A stretch of DNA of 64,000 bases from Flavobacteriales bacterium (GTDB lineage: Bacteria > Bacteroidota > Bacteroidia > Flavobacteriales_E > Vicingaceae): assembly GCA_029262875.1 (NCBI GenBank), contig JAJCYO010000055.1, positions 26,011-90,010 of the forward strand. The letters are read 5' to 3'. The stretch's first letter is position 1. The number at the start of each line of letters is the position of its first letter. Both the position numbers and the translations under genes were made by a program. Under the pieces are notes generated by a model. That model saw nothing but the letters and a program-made list of their open reading frames with translations. It was not told the origin of the DNA and searched no databases. Shown piece after piece: positions 7,467 to 16,647 of the stretch.

Positions 7467-10004
7467 ATGAGAATAATAAACATAATAGCTGTTGCATTAA
7501 TTTTTATGACTGTTGCTGTAAAAGCTCAAACAGATTCTTCTGCAACAAACAATGGTGATAGTACACTAAATACAAAAATTGTTCCACCATTTACAACATC
7601 CTTAGATGCCCTTGAAGATGATTCAGAAGCCCCTCAAGATGTTTCTGGTTTATTACAATCTTCAAAAGATGTATTTTCAAATATTGCTGGATTTAATTTT
7701 GGTGCGGCACGTTACCGTGTTAGGGGTTATGATTCTGAAAACTTTACGGTAAGTATGAATGGCTTAACTTTAAACAATCCGGAAGGAGGTAGAGCAATAT
7801 GGGCTTTTTGGGGTGGGTTAAATGACATTACCCGTTACCAAGAATCTAAATCTGGAATTAGTGCGTCATCATACAATTTTGGAGGAATAGGTGGTTACTC
7901 AAATATTAATGCAAGGGCAACAGCTGTAAGAAAAGGAACAAAAATATCTTATGCTTATTCTAATAGATCTTACAACCACAGGGCCATGGTTACTCACTCT
8001 ACCGGAATGATGGAAAATGGACTGGCCATAGCAATATCTGCCTCCAAAAGATCATCTGGAGAGGGTTATGTTGAAGGTACTTATTACAATGGTGCAAGCT
8101 ACTTCTTGTCCATTGAAAAGAAATTAAACGACAAACATAGCTTAGGTATTGTTGGATATGGTGCTCCAACAGTTCAGGGAAAAAGAAGTATTTCAACTCA
8201 AGAAACCTATGACCTAACAGGAAATAATTATTACAACTCCTATTGGGGTTATCAAAATGGTGAAAAAAGAAACTCTAGAATTCGAACCAACCATAAACCA
8301 AGAATAATGTTAAATCATTATTTTAAAATGAATGACAAAACAACCCTCAATTCATCACTATACTATTCGTTTGGTAAGGGTGGTAATACCCGTTTAAATT
8401 GGTACAGTGCTGCAGACCCGCGTCCTGATTATTACAGAAACTTACCAAGTTTTTATGGTAATCCTGGTGACGAAGCGATGTTTGATGAGTTAACTGCTTT
8501 GTGGCAGGGAAATGATCCAACAACTACACAATTAGATTTTGACCAAATGTATTTTGCCAATAGCAAAAACCTTTTTACACAAACCAATGCAGATGGTATT
8601 ACGGGGAACAATGTAACAGGAAATAGAGCTAAATACATTATTGAAGAAGCCAGGAAAGATATTTCTCATTACGGTTTTAACACCGTAGTTAGTCATAAAA
8701 AAAGTGATAAAATGATGTTGACTGGTGGGTTGACAGTCAGTAAATATAAAAGTGAAAACTTTAAAGTAGTTAACGATTTACTTGGGGCTGATTTTTGGGT
8801 TGATGTAGATCAATTTGCTGAAAGAGATTTTGCCGATGAATTAGTTGCTCAGAGTGATGTCAATAATCCCAACCGAATTGTCAAAGAAGGTGATCGTTTT
8901 GGATACGACTATGACATAAACATTGACACATACAGTGGGTTTGGTCAAGTTGAAGGAACAACAACTAAAATAGATTGGTTTGCTGGATTTTCAGTAAAGA
9001 GTACCACTTTTTGGAGAACAGGGAATTATCAAAACGGACTATTTCCAGATAACTCTTTAGGGGATTCTGAAAAACAAAGTTTCTTTAACTATGGTGTTAA
9101 AGCTGGAGGAATATACAAATTAACGGGAAGGCATTTGATTCGATTAAACGGAGCATATTTAACAAGAGCGCCTTTCTCAAGAACGGCATTTGTTTCACCA
9201 AGAACAAGAGACCAAATTGTTCCTGATTTAAAAAGTGAAAAAATTATGTCAGGAGACATCAGTTATATTGTTCGTTATCCAAAAATTAAAACACGAGCAA
9301 CTTTGTTTCACACCACCATTAAAGACAAAACTTGGAGCAGAAGTTTTTACCATGATGATTTAAACACATTTGTAAACTATATGATGACAGGTGTTGATCA
9401 AGTTTTTACAGGTGTTGAGTTTGGTGCGGAGGTTAACATTACATCAACCATTACATTGTCTGCTGCATACGCAACAGGTCAATTCTTATATGACTCAAGA
9501 CCAACAGCAACCATTATTCAAGATAACTCTACAGAGTTATTGGCAGAAAGCAAAACCATCTATTTTAAAAATTATAAAATTGGAGGAATTCCTCAAACTG
9601 CAGGATCGATTGGTATACAATATCGATCTCCTAAGTATTGGTTTACAGGAATTAATTTCAATTACTTTACTGATATCTATTTGGATGCTAACCCTGATAG
9701 AAGAACAGAAGAGGCTGTTGCAAAATACATCTCTACTGATCCTCAAGTAGATGAAATCATTGACCAAACGAAATTAGATGATGACTACACTCTTAATTTC
9801 TTTGTAGGTAAATCCTGGAGAATTAAAAATAAATACTATTTAAGACTTAACCTTAATGTAAATAACCTGTTGAATAACACAGATTTTAAAACTGGTGGTT
9901 TTGAACAGTTGAGATATGATCAAAATGAAATAGGAAAGTTCCCTCCAAAAATTGGTTACATGTATGGAAGAACTTATTTTGCTATGGTTAGCTTTTCGTT
10001 TTAA
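7467..10004 (+). CDS. TonB-dependent outer-membrane receptor
   Basis: An 845-residue TonB-dependent receptor. A signal peptide covers residues 1-20 (VAVKAQ). The plug domain occupies about 45-160 (GFNFGAARYRVRGYD, MNGLTLNNPEGG), and the rest is a 22-strand-type barrel ending in a terminal Phe (AMVSFSF), as outer-membrane barrels do. It lacks the N-terminal CarboxypepD_reg domain seen in SusC-like receptors and no SusD gene follows. Downstream are a DUF5689 lipoprotein (46 bases) and a T9SS-exported repeat protein (31 bases), likely one operon. Substrate unknown; the divergent EEP nucleases hint at nucleic-acid breakdown products. Confidence 0.92.
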   Translation: MRIINIIAVALIFMTVAVKAQTDSSATNNGDSTLNTKIVPPFTTSLDALEDDSEAPQDVSGLLQSSKDVFSNIAGFNFGAARYRVRGYDSENFTVSMNGLTLNNPEGGRAIWAFWGGLNDITRYQESKSGISASSYNFGGIGGYSNINARATAVRKGTKISYAYSNRSYNHRAMVTHSTGMMENGLAIAISASKRSSGEGYVEGTYYNGASYFLSIEKKLNDKHSLGIVGYGAPTVQGKRSISTQETYDLTGNNYYNSYWGYQNGEKRNSRIRTNHKPRIMLNHYFKMNDKTTLNSSLYYSFGKGGNTRLNWYSAADPRPDYYRNLPSFYGNPGDEAMFDELTALWQGNDPTTTQLDFDQMYFANSKNLFTQTNADGITGNNVTGNRAKYIIEEARKDISHYGFNTVVSHKKSDKMMLTGGLTVSKYKSENFKVVNDLLGADFWVDVDQFAERDFADELVAQSDVNNPNRIVKEGDRFGYDYDINIDTYSGFGQVEGTTTKIDWFAGFSVKSTTFWRTGNYQNGLFPDNSLGDSEKQSFFNYGVKAGGIYKLTGRHLIRLNGAYLTRAPFSRTAFVSPRTRDQIVPDLKSEKIMSGDISYIVRYPKIKTRATLFHTTIKDKTWSRSFYHDDLNTFVNYMMTGVDQVFTGVEFGAEVNITSTITLSAAYATGQFLYDSRPTATIIQDNSTELLAESKTIYFKNYKIGGIPQTAGSIGIQYRSPKYWFTGINFNYFTDIYLDANPDRRTEEAVAKYISTDPQVDEIIDQTKLDDDYTLNFFVGKSWRIKNKYYLRLNLNVNNLLNNTDFKTGGFEQLRYDQNEIGKFPPKIGYMYGRTYFAMVSFSF

Positions 10005-10050
10005 TCGTGTGCACAGAGAGATTATTTAAGATAAATAAAAATTAAACAAA

Positions 10051-11310
10051 ATGATACGAACAAAAACCCTTTTAGGAATCACTTTATTAGCAACCACTTT
10101 ACTTTTTACAAGTTGCGAAAAAGAATTTGACTCGCCTCCGATAAAAGAAATCCCTGTTGGTTCGGTTCTTACCGTTGCTGATGTTAAAGCTATGCTGGTT
10201 CCTGGACAAGAAACAGAATTCACAACAGATTTATCCGTTTATGGTGTTGTGACAATAGATGAATCTACTGGAAACCTTTATAAAGAAACATATATTCAAG
10301 ATGCTACGGGTGGATTGTATTTAAGGTTTACGGCTTCAAGTGGTGTTTATATTGGAGATTCTGTTAGAATCAATTTAAATGGAGGTTCCATTTTAGAATA
10401 TACCGATATGCTGCAGATTAATAATTTAGACCCTGATAACAATGTTGTGAAAATTTCGACACAAAAATTCAAACAACCAGAAGTAACTGCGATGGCAAGC
10501 CTTATTGATACAGCTAACAGCTCCTATTATCAAGGGAGGTTAATTCAGTTAAATGATGTAGAGTTTGATTGTGCTGAAACGGGGAAAACATTTGCTGATG
10601 CGCTTACACAATCTTCTGAAGATAGAATCTTAAATGACACATCTGGTAATTTCGTTATTGTGCGTTCAAGTGGTTTTGCCAATTTTGCGAGCACTACCTT
10701 ACCAACAGGAAAAGGTAACTTGATTGCTGTTGTTTCAGAATACCAAGGTACCATGCAACTTATAATTAGGAATCCTGCCGAATTAACATTGTATGGAACA
10801 CGATTTAAAATATGTCCTGATATTTACAAATATTTCAGTGATGAAAACATCACTTCAGGAGGGTGGACAACCCAACTGGTTACTGGCTCTATTGACTGGA
10901 CTACGAGCGACCAAGGTCAATCTGGCAACTTCTATGGAGTAATGAGTAACTACATTCCACCAAATGTCGCTGCCGAAACATGGTTAATCTCCCCATCTTT
11001 AAACTTTGGCGCTTCTACTGCTCCTATTTTCGATTTCCGAAATGCATATAACTTTTCTGGGGCTGCGTTAGAAGTATTGGTGTCAACCAATTATGATGGA
11101 ACAAGCACTCCATCAACCGCGACTTGGACTCCTCTTTCTGTAAAATTATCTTCTGGTGGGTTCGGATGGGTAAATGCAAGTGATCTTCCTAATGGTCCAG
11201 TAGATTTAACGCCATATTTAGTTAACAACGTATACATTGCTTTTAAGTATACCGGAACCAATTCAAACGGTAGTACTTGGGAAGTAGACGATATAGAAAT
11301 TACATATTAA
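10051..11310 (+). CDS. DUF5689 / choice-of-anchor J lipoprotein
   Basis: A 419-residue lipoprotein: a signal sequence ends in a lipobox with Cys22 (LLFTSC). Residues about 35-250 resemble DUF5689, an OB-fold-like surface domain common next to TonB receptors in Bacteroidota (GVVTIDESTGNLYKETYIQD, GGLYLRF, DSVRINL). Residues about 265-419 resemble a choice-of-anchor J / cleaved-adhesin-type jelly roll (ETWLISPSLNF, NVYIAFKYTG, WEVDDIEI). It is likely a cell-surface lipoprotein working with the receptor encoded just upstream. Start chosen at the ATG giving the full lipoprotein signal. Confidence 0.8.
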   Translation: MIRTKTLLGITLLATTLLFTSCEKEFDSPPIKEIPVGSVLTVADVKAMLVPGQETEFTTDLSVYGVVTIDESTGNLYKETYIQDATGGLYLRFTASSGVYIGDSVRINLNGGSILEYTDMLQINNLDPDNNVVKISTQKFKQPEVTAMASLIDTANSSYYQGRLIQLNDVEFDCAETGKTFADALTQSSEDRILNDTSGNFVIVRSSGFANFASTTLPTGKGNLIAVVSEYQGTMQLIIRNPAELTLYGTRFKICPDIYKYFSDENITSGGWTTQLVTGSIDWTTSDQGQSGNFYGVMSNYIPPNVAAETWLISPSLNFGASTAPIFDFRNAYNFSGAALEVLVSTNYDGTSTPSTATWTPLSVKLSSGGFGWVNASDLPNGPVDLTPYLVNNVYIAFKYTGTNSNGSTWEVDDIEITY

Positions 11311-11341
11311 AATAATAATTAACGATTAAAACCTCTTACTT

Positions 11342-12802
11342 ATGAAAAAATTTTACGCTTTATTTTTAGGGTTAATTCTAATTAGCTCTGTTGCAAATAG
11401 CCAAACAATATTTGCAATCCAAACGCCTGGTGCCACAGCAGATACTTCTGCATTTTTTGGTCAATCAGTTAACACAAATGGAATAGTTACTGCTGTTACA
11501 AGCAATGGATATTATGTTCAAGACGGAGCTGGAGCCTGGAATGGTATTTTCGTTTTTGATTCAGGGAACACTCCAAGTAGAGGAGATGATGTTTCTTTTA
11601 CAGCTGATGTTGATGAGTTCTTTAACTTAACTGAACTTAAAAATGTAACTGCTTTTGTTACTAACTCAACAGGAAATGCCTTACCGGCTGCAACAGCCCT
11701 ATCTACATTAGCTGTTAATGATGAACAATATGAAGGTGTTTTGGTTTCAGTATCTACAGCTCAAGCAATGACAACTCCTAACGGTTTTGGAGAATGGGAT
11801 GTTAATGATGGAAGCGGTATTGTAACAATTGATGATGCAATGTTTCCTTTCACTCCTGTTGTTTCTAATAATTATGACATTACTGGAGTGGTTGATTACG
11901 CATTTGGTATATACAAGATTGAGCCTAGAGATGCTGCCGATATTGTTGGCGCTACTGGTGGACCAAATTTTGTTTCAATATTTGACATTCAAAATACAAC
12001 GGCACCAAGTGGTGATTCTCCAGAGTTAGGAAACATTGTGATGACGAAAGGTGTTGTGACAGGTGTTGTAACTTTTGGTGCTCCTGGAACATTCTTTATT
12101 CAAGATGGAAATGGAGCCTGGAATGGGTTGTACGTTTTTGAAAGCGGAACGACTGTAGTTAGAGGAGATAGTGTTGAGGTAACTGGAACCGTTGCTGAAT
12201 TCAATAACACAACAGAATTAGTTTCTGTTACCAATGTTACTGTATTAAACTCTGGGAACACACTACCAACCCCATCTGTTTTAACAACAGGAAATGCTAA
12301 TACAGAAGATTGGGAAGGTGTCTTAATTCGAGTTATGAATGCCCCTTGTACAAGTAATTCTGTTGGATTTGGAATGTGGGAATTAAATGATGCCTCTGGA
12401 GTTATTTTGGCTGATGATGACATTTTTCCATATGCATTATCTGCTGTAGTAAGCACGAGTTACAACGTTACTGGAATTGGACATTACTCTTTTAGTGCGT
12501 TTAAAATCTTACCAAGAGATGCCAATGACATCACGCTTGCAACTGGTGTTAATGAATTGAAGAATACGACAGTATCAGTATATCCTAACCCTGTTAAAAA
12601 CAGCATTAATTTTGATTTAGATTTTACTGGGTTTAACGTTAAAATTATTGATGTTACAGGAAAAACAGTGAAATCAAGCACTGCAGTAAATAGTAAATTA
12701 ACTATTTCTACATCAAACTTTAGCAATGGAATATACTTCTATTCTATTTCTGATAACAACGAAAATGTAATTGCAACAAATAAGTTTATTGTTGCAAAAT
12801 AG
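11342..12802 (+). CDS. T9SS-exported protein with two tandem OB-fold-like repeats
   Basis: A 486-residue exported protein with a signal peptide (about 1-20, SVANSQ). Two homologous units of about 180-190 residues follow: each has a GYYVQDG/TFFIQDG-type strand with GAWNG, an RGD-containing VxRGDxV segment, a YEGVLV/WEGVLI segment, a GFGxWxxNDxSG segment and a closing IYKIEPRDA/AFKILPRDA. These look like extracellular OB-fold domains of the kind attached to secreted nucleases. The C-terminus has a T9SS sorting domain (VYPNPVKNS). A strong terminator follows, closing the TonB receptor operon. No nuclease domain is present in this protein. Confidence 0.8.
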   Translation: MKKFYALFLGLILISSVANSQTIFAIQTPGATADTSAFFGQSVNTNGIVTAVTSNGYYVQDGAGAWNGIFVFDSGNTPSRGDDVSFTADVDEFFNLTELKNVTAFVTNSTGNALPAATALSTLAVNDEQYEGVLVSVSTAQAMTTPNGFGEWDVNDGSGIVTIDDAMFPFTPVVSNNYDITGVVDYAFGIYKIEPRDAADIVGATGGPNFVSIFDIQNTTAPSGDSPELGNIVMTKGVVTGVVTFGAPGTFFIQDGNGAWNGLYVFESGTTVVRGDSVEVTGTVAEFNNTTELVSVTNVTVLNSGNTLPTPSVLTTGNANTEDWEGVLIRVMNAPCTSNSVGFGMWELNDASGVILADDDIFPYALSAVVSTSYNVTGIGHYSFSAFKILPRDANDITLATGVNELKNTTVSVYPNPVKNSINFDLDFTGFNVKIIDVTGKTVKSSTAVNSKLTISTSNFSNGIYFYSISDNNENVIATNKFIVAK

Positions 12803-12822
12803 TTTAGTTTAATTTGATAGGT

Positions 12823-12853
12823 AAAAGGCGAATCCATGTGATTCGCCTTTTTT
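12823..12853 (+). terminator. Rho-independent terminator after the TonB receptor operon
   Basis: A perfect 12-base stem (12823-12834 pairing with 12840-12851) with a 5-base loop CATGT, followed by a T-run. It separates the receptor operon from acs. Confidence 0.9.
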
Positions 12854-12899
12854 ATTATCATAAAATGACTTACTTTTAAATACCTAAAATGAACTGAAT

Positions 12900-14792
12900 A
12901 TGTCTATAAAAATAAACTCCTTAGCAGAATATAATGATCAATACAAACAAAGCGTAGAAAATCCTGAGCAGTTTTGGGAAAAAATAGCGGACACGTTCAC
13001 ATGGAGAAAAAGATGGAGCAACGTATTGGATTGGAATTTTGAAGAACCTAACATAAAATGGTTTGATGGAGGGAAGCTAAACATTACAGAAAACTGCTTG
13101 GATAGACATATAGAAACTCGAGGGAATCAAACAGCTATTCTATGGGAACCAAATGACCCAAATGATGAAACAATAAGGTTAACCTATACCGAATTACATC
13201 AAAAAGTATGTGAGTTTGCGAATGTTTTAAAAAACAATGGAGCAAAAAAGGGGGATAGAATATGCTTATATATGCCAATGGTTCCTGAATTGGCCATTGC
13301 CGTTTTAGCCTGTGCAAGAATTGGGGCCATACACTCAGTTGTGTTTGCTGGGTTTTCTGCCAAAGCTTTAGCTGATAGGATTAATGATGCAACATGTAAT
13401 ATTGTTTTATGTTCTGATGAAGCTTATCGTGGGGCCAAAATTATTCCTATAAAGAATGTAGTTGATGAGGCATTAGAAAACTGCCCTTCAATACAAAAAA
13501 ACATCGTATTAAAAAGAACTGGCGCATCAGTAAATATGGTTAATGAAAGAGATGTTTGGTGGCATGAAGAATTGAATAAAGTTGATGCCAACTGCGAGCC
13601 AGAAGAAATGGACTCAGAAGACAAGCTGTTTATTTTATACACATCAGGATCTACGGGTCAGCCTAAAGGAGTTGTACACACAACTGCTGGATATATGGTT
13701 TATACCAATTATAGTTTTCAGAATGTTTTTCAGTACGAAGAGGGGGATGTCTATTGGTGTACTGCTGATATAGGTTGGATAACTGGTCATTCCTATATTG
13801 TTTATGGCCCTTTACTGGCTGGAGCAACAACGGTAATGTTTGAGGGGGTCCCAACATGGCCAGATGCTGGTCGTTTTTGGGAAATAGTAGATAAACACCA
13901 AATTAATATTTTTTATACTGCCCCAACAGCTATTCGAGCATTACAAGCTTGCGATATTGAGTTTGTCAATAAATACAAACTAAGTTCATTAAAAGTTTTG
14001 GGGAGTGTAGGTGAACCAATTAATGAAGAAGCATGGGAGTGGTACCATAAAAATATAGGGAAAGAAAATTGCCCGATTGTAGATACTTGGTGGCAAACGG
14101 AAACCGGGGGAATAATGATTTCTCCTTTAGCAGGGTTAACTCCTTTAAAACCAACATATGCAACTTTACCTTTACCTGGTATTCAGCCTTGTTTAGTAAA
14201 CGCTGATGGGGAGGAAATAGAAGGGAATGGCGTTGAAGGAAACCTTTGTATTAAGTATCCATGGCCATCAATACTGAGAACTACTTATGGAGATCATAAA
14301 CGTTGTAAAGAGGTTTATTTTTCTACTTATAAAGGAAAATATTTTACTGGGGATGGCTGTAAAAGAGATGAAAATGGAATGTACCGAATTACAGGAAGAG
14401 TTGATGATGTCATTAATGTTTCTGGCCACAGAATTGGAACTGCGGAAGTTGAAGATGCACTGAATACGCATGAATCTGTTGTTGAATCTGCTGTTGTTGG
14501 CTTTCCTCACAATATAAAAGGACAAGGAATTTATGCTTATGCCATTTGTGCCAAAGAAGTAAATGAGAATGAGTTAAGAAAAGAATTGTTAGAACAGATA
14601 ACAAAAGAAATTGGTCCAATAGCTAAACCAGACAAAATTCAAGTAGTCGCTGGATTACCAAAAACACGTTCTGGTAAAATTATGAGAAGAATTTTAAGAA
14701 AAATTGCTGAAGGAGATACCTCCAATATGGGTGATACCAGTACATTGTTAGACCCGAGTATTGTTGAGGAAATAAAAGGTGGCGCTTTATAA
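12900..14792 (+). CDS. acs: Acetyl-CoA synthetase
   Basis: A 630-residue AMP-forming acetate:CoA ligase, the usual length for the family. It converts acetate, ATP and CoA to acetyl-CoA in the cytoplasm. Motifs: phosphate-binding loop YTSGSTGQPKG starting at residue 247, TWWQTETGG (adenylate/acetate pocket), the hinge region GRVDDVINVSGHR, and the C-terminal catalytic Lys593 in KTRSGKIMRR, the residue that is reversibly acetylated in this family. It stands alone between a terminator upstream and an unrelated outer-membrane gene, so it is probably monocistronic. Confidence 0.97.
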   Translation: MSIKINSLAEYNDQYKQSVENPEQFWEKIADTFTWRKRWSNVLDWNFEEPNIKWFDGGKLNITENCLDRHIETRGNQTAILWEPNDPNDETIRLTYTELHQKVCEFANVLKNNGAKKGDRICLYMPMVPELAIAVLACARIGAIHSVVFAGFSAKALADRINDATCNIVLCSDEAYRGAKIIPIKNVVDEALENCPSIQKNIVLKRTGASVNMVNERDVWWHEELNKVDANCEPEEMDSEDKLFILYTSGSTGQPKGVVHTTAGYMVYTNYSFQNVFQYEEGDVYWCTADIGWITGHSYIVYGPLLAGATTVMFEGVPTWPDAGRFWEIVDKHQINIFYTAPTAIRALQACDIEFVNKYKLSSLKVLGSVGEPINEEAWEWYHKNIGKENCPIVDTWWQTETGGIMISPLAGLTPLKPTYATLPLPGIQPCLVNADGEEIEGNGVEGNLCIKYPWPSILRTTYGDHKRCKEVYFSTYKGKYFTGDGCKRDENGMYRITGRVDDVINVSGHRIGTAEVEDALNTHESVVESAVVGFPHNIKGQGIYAYAICAKEVNENELRKELLEQITKEIGPIAKPDKIQVVAGLPKTRSGKIMRRILRKIAEGDTSNMGDTSTLLDPSIVEEIKGGAL

Positions 14793-14851
14793 AAAACTTT
14801 TTGTGTAACTTAACTCCCTAAATATCGTTTTAACCATTAAACTTTGTTCCC

Positions 14852-15481
14852 ATGAAAAAAATCAGCCTTATTCTTTTTTGCTCCATTTTAACAACAGCTT
14901 GTTTCTCACAAGAACTTAATACTATCGTTAGTCGCGATACATCAAAAGCACTTATTATTGGTGGTTATGGTGAACCTTTTGGTGGTTATACCATGCTTAA
15001 CGATGATGATGGGTTAATGCTTGGAATTAAAGGCGGTATGATGTTTAATCGCAAGTTTGGGTTTGGTCCCATTGCTAAAGTTAATATCGGCCTATGGGAG
15101 TTTCAGGGAAATAACTTAAACCTTAATGATTCTGCCAACTTAGAACTCTATATGGGGTCTGTTGGAATCTTTGTTGAATATGTTTTTAAAATGGAAAAGA
15201 AGGTTCATTTCTCTATCCCTGTAAACATAATGATTGGTGGTATAGGTATTAATGAAGATAGCGGGTTTAAGGATGACGATCAAAAACCTGAAAATGTAGA
15301 ATCCTCTGGAGTTTTTATCATTGAACCAGAGATAAATGTTGATTTTAACATGGCTAAGTTTTTCATCCCGTCCCTAAAGGTTGGTTATCGAGCAGTTTTT
15401 GGGAGTCAACTTGTAAACGTTGAAGATTCAGACCTTTCTGGAGTTTATTTTGGTATTGGGCTTAAGTTCGGGAAATTTTAA
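14852..15481 (+). CDS. Predicted outer-membrane beta-barrel protein
   Basis: A 209-residue exported protein. Residues 1-19 are a signal peptide (the segment TACFSQ contains a Cys but a poor lipobox). The remainder is rich in alternating hydrophobic/Gly strands (IIGGYGEPFGGY, IGLWEF, PSLKVGYRAV, YFGIGLKFGKF), ending with an aromatic residue as small outer-membrane barrels do. No specific family recognised. Its stop codon overlaps the stop of the convergent gene within one TTAA. Confidence 0.65.
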   Translation: MKKISLILFCSILTTACFSQELNTIVSRDTSKALIIGGYGEPFGGYTMLNDDDGLMLGIKGGMMFNRKFGFGPIAKVNIGLWEFQGNNLNLNDSANLELYMGSVGIFVEYVFKMEKKVHFSIPVNIMIGGIGINEDSGFKDDDQKPENVESSGVFIIEPEINVDFNMAKFFIPSLKVGYRAVFGSQLVNVEDSDLSGVYFGIGLKFGKF

Positions 15482-15708
15482 CAGCAACTGGCATCTCTGC
15501 AATCACCATTTTCTTGAATAGGAGGACAGGGAACTGTTCCATAAGAACAGTAGACACAACAATCGTTATTAATCGGTTTTAATACTTTTTTACAGTTTTC
15601 ACATTCATAAAAATACTGGCAAGCATCTGTAGGCATTGTTTCTTCTTTTTTATGTCCACATTCCAGACAAGTAATTGTTGACCGTAGCTTTACACCTGAA
15701 TTATTCAT
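15478..15708 (-). CDS. GDCCVxC-domain small cysteine-rich protein
   Basis: A 76-residue protein with many cysteines: CLEC and CENC zinc-ribbon-like pairs, then NDCCVYC, the signature of the GDCCVxC family (Asn replaces Gly here), and a C-terminal CRDASCC. Family members are small putative metal-binding proteins found beside MerT/MerTP genes in many bacteria, and some contain selenocysteine; this copy uses normal Cys. It overlaps the MerTP gene by 8 bases and is therefore co-translated with it. A role in binding or handing over mercury or another thiophilic metal is inferred from context. Confidence 0.78.
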   Translation of the reverse strand: MNNSGVKLRSTITCLECGHKKEETMPTDACQYFYECENCKKVLKPINNDCCVYCSYGTVPCPPIQENGDCRDASCC

Positions 15709-16564
15709 AAAAACTATCTTTAATACTTACTGACTCTACTTTAACTGATTCCTTTAAGGTTAATATTGAGGTTAACTCTTTGATAGAAATATCACCATCA
15801 TCAAAAGAGACCAAAGCAATTATGTTGGGCTGTTTATCTGTATCATAATAAGTACAAACCTCAACAACTCCGTTTTGTTCATTTAAAATAACGTGAACCT
15901 TATCTATACATTCCCCACAGCCTTTTGGGTCTATAATCAACTCTATTACACTATAGAGGTTTTCTTCTTTTTCTAATGCAACATATCCAGTAGTGTTAAT
16001 GGCTTTTTTTATGTCTTTAATAGATGTTTTAGACTCATCAAATTGCACAATTGTGTTTCCTTGATCATAAGACGTTGTTACATTAACAATTCCTGGTAAT
16101 TCATTTACGGCATGATTCACATGGTCTTGACATGCATCACAAGTCATTCCCTCAACTTTTACATTTATTTTTTGAACGTTTGAATTCTCTATAATTATGA
16201 CCTCTTTTTTGTTGTCAGGAAAGAAGGTTCCTGAATAATAAGGAAACGCAATGGAAGCGACAGCAAACAAGGTCATTCCTATTAGAAAGCCCTTGGTTTG
16301 GTACCATTTAGGTTTTTCTACATCACAACCGCAATCATCCACTGCTTTAGTTTTCATATGATCGTACCATGCATAACTGATAGCAATTATAGCTAATCCA
16401 ATTAAATACGGTCGGAAAGATTCCATCCAAGATAAATTTCCTGCCGCTCCACCAGCTCCAGCTATTGCTGCAATTACTGGAGGGATACAGCAAGATGATG
16501 CTGCAACAGCAGCAATAACTCCTGTTACAGCAGCTCCTTTCGCGTTTTTCTTTTCTGTTTCCAC
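15701..16564 (-). CDS. merTP: Mercuric transport fusion protein MerTP
   Basis: A 287-residue membrane protein. Hydrophobic helices lie at about 11-37, 50-66 and 92-110. The first contains the MerT-type vicinal pair Cys25-Cys26 (SSCCIPP), and a cytoplasmic pair Cys78/Cys80 (DDCGCD) follows. Residues about 130-195 are an HMA (MerP-like) domain with GMTCDACQDH (Cys142, Cys145), and about 205-280 is a second HMA-like domain with CGEC (Cys216, Cys219). The start is GTG. Expected to import Hg(II) or a similar ion across the inner membrane. No merA reductase or merR regulator is in the window. Confidence 0.85.
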   Translation of the reverse strand: METEKKNAKGAAVTGVIAAVAASSCCIPPVIAAIAGAGGAAGNLSWMESFRPYLIGLAIIAISYAWYDHMKTKAVDDCGCDVEKPKWYQTKGFLIGMTLFAVASIAFPYYSGTFFPDNKKEVIIIENSNVQKINVKVEGMTCDACQDHVNHAVNELPGIVNVTTSYDQGNTIVQFDESKTSIKDIKKAINTTGYVALEKEENLYSVIELIIDPKGCGECIDKVHVILNEQNGVVEVCTYYDTDKQPNIIALVSFDDGDISIKELTSILTLKESVKVESVSIKDSFYE

Positions 16565-16598
16565 TAATCTGGTTTTTCTATAAGGTTTTGCTTAACCA

Positions 16599-16606
16599 CA
16601 AATATA
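16599..16606 (-). promoter_or_regulatory. Putative -7 box for the MerTP operon
   Basis: Reads TATATTTG on the minus strand, an exact TAnnTTTG match, 35 bases before the GTG start at 16564. No TTG at -33 and no obvious MerR-type dyad is seen. Confidence 0.42.
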
Positions 16607-16647
16607 AGAATCATTTTTTCCTGTAATTTAACCCTTCTAAAACAGTG

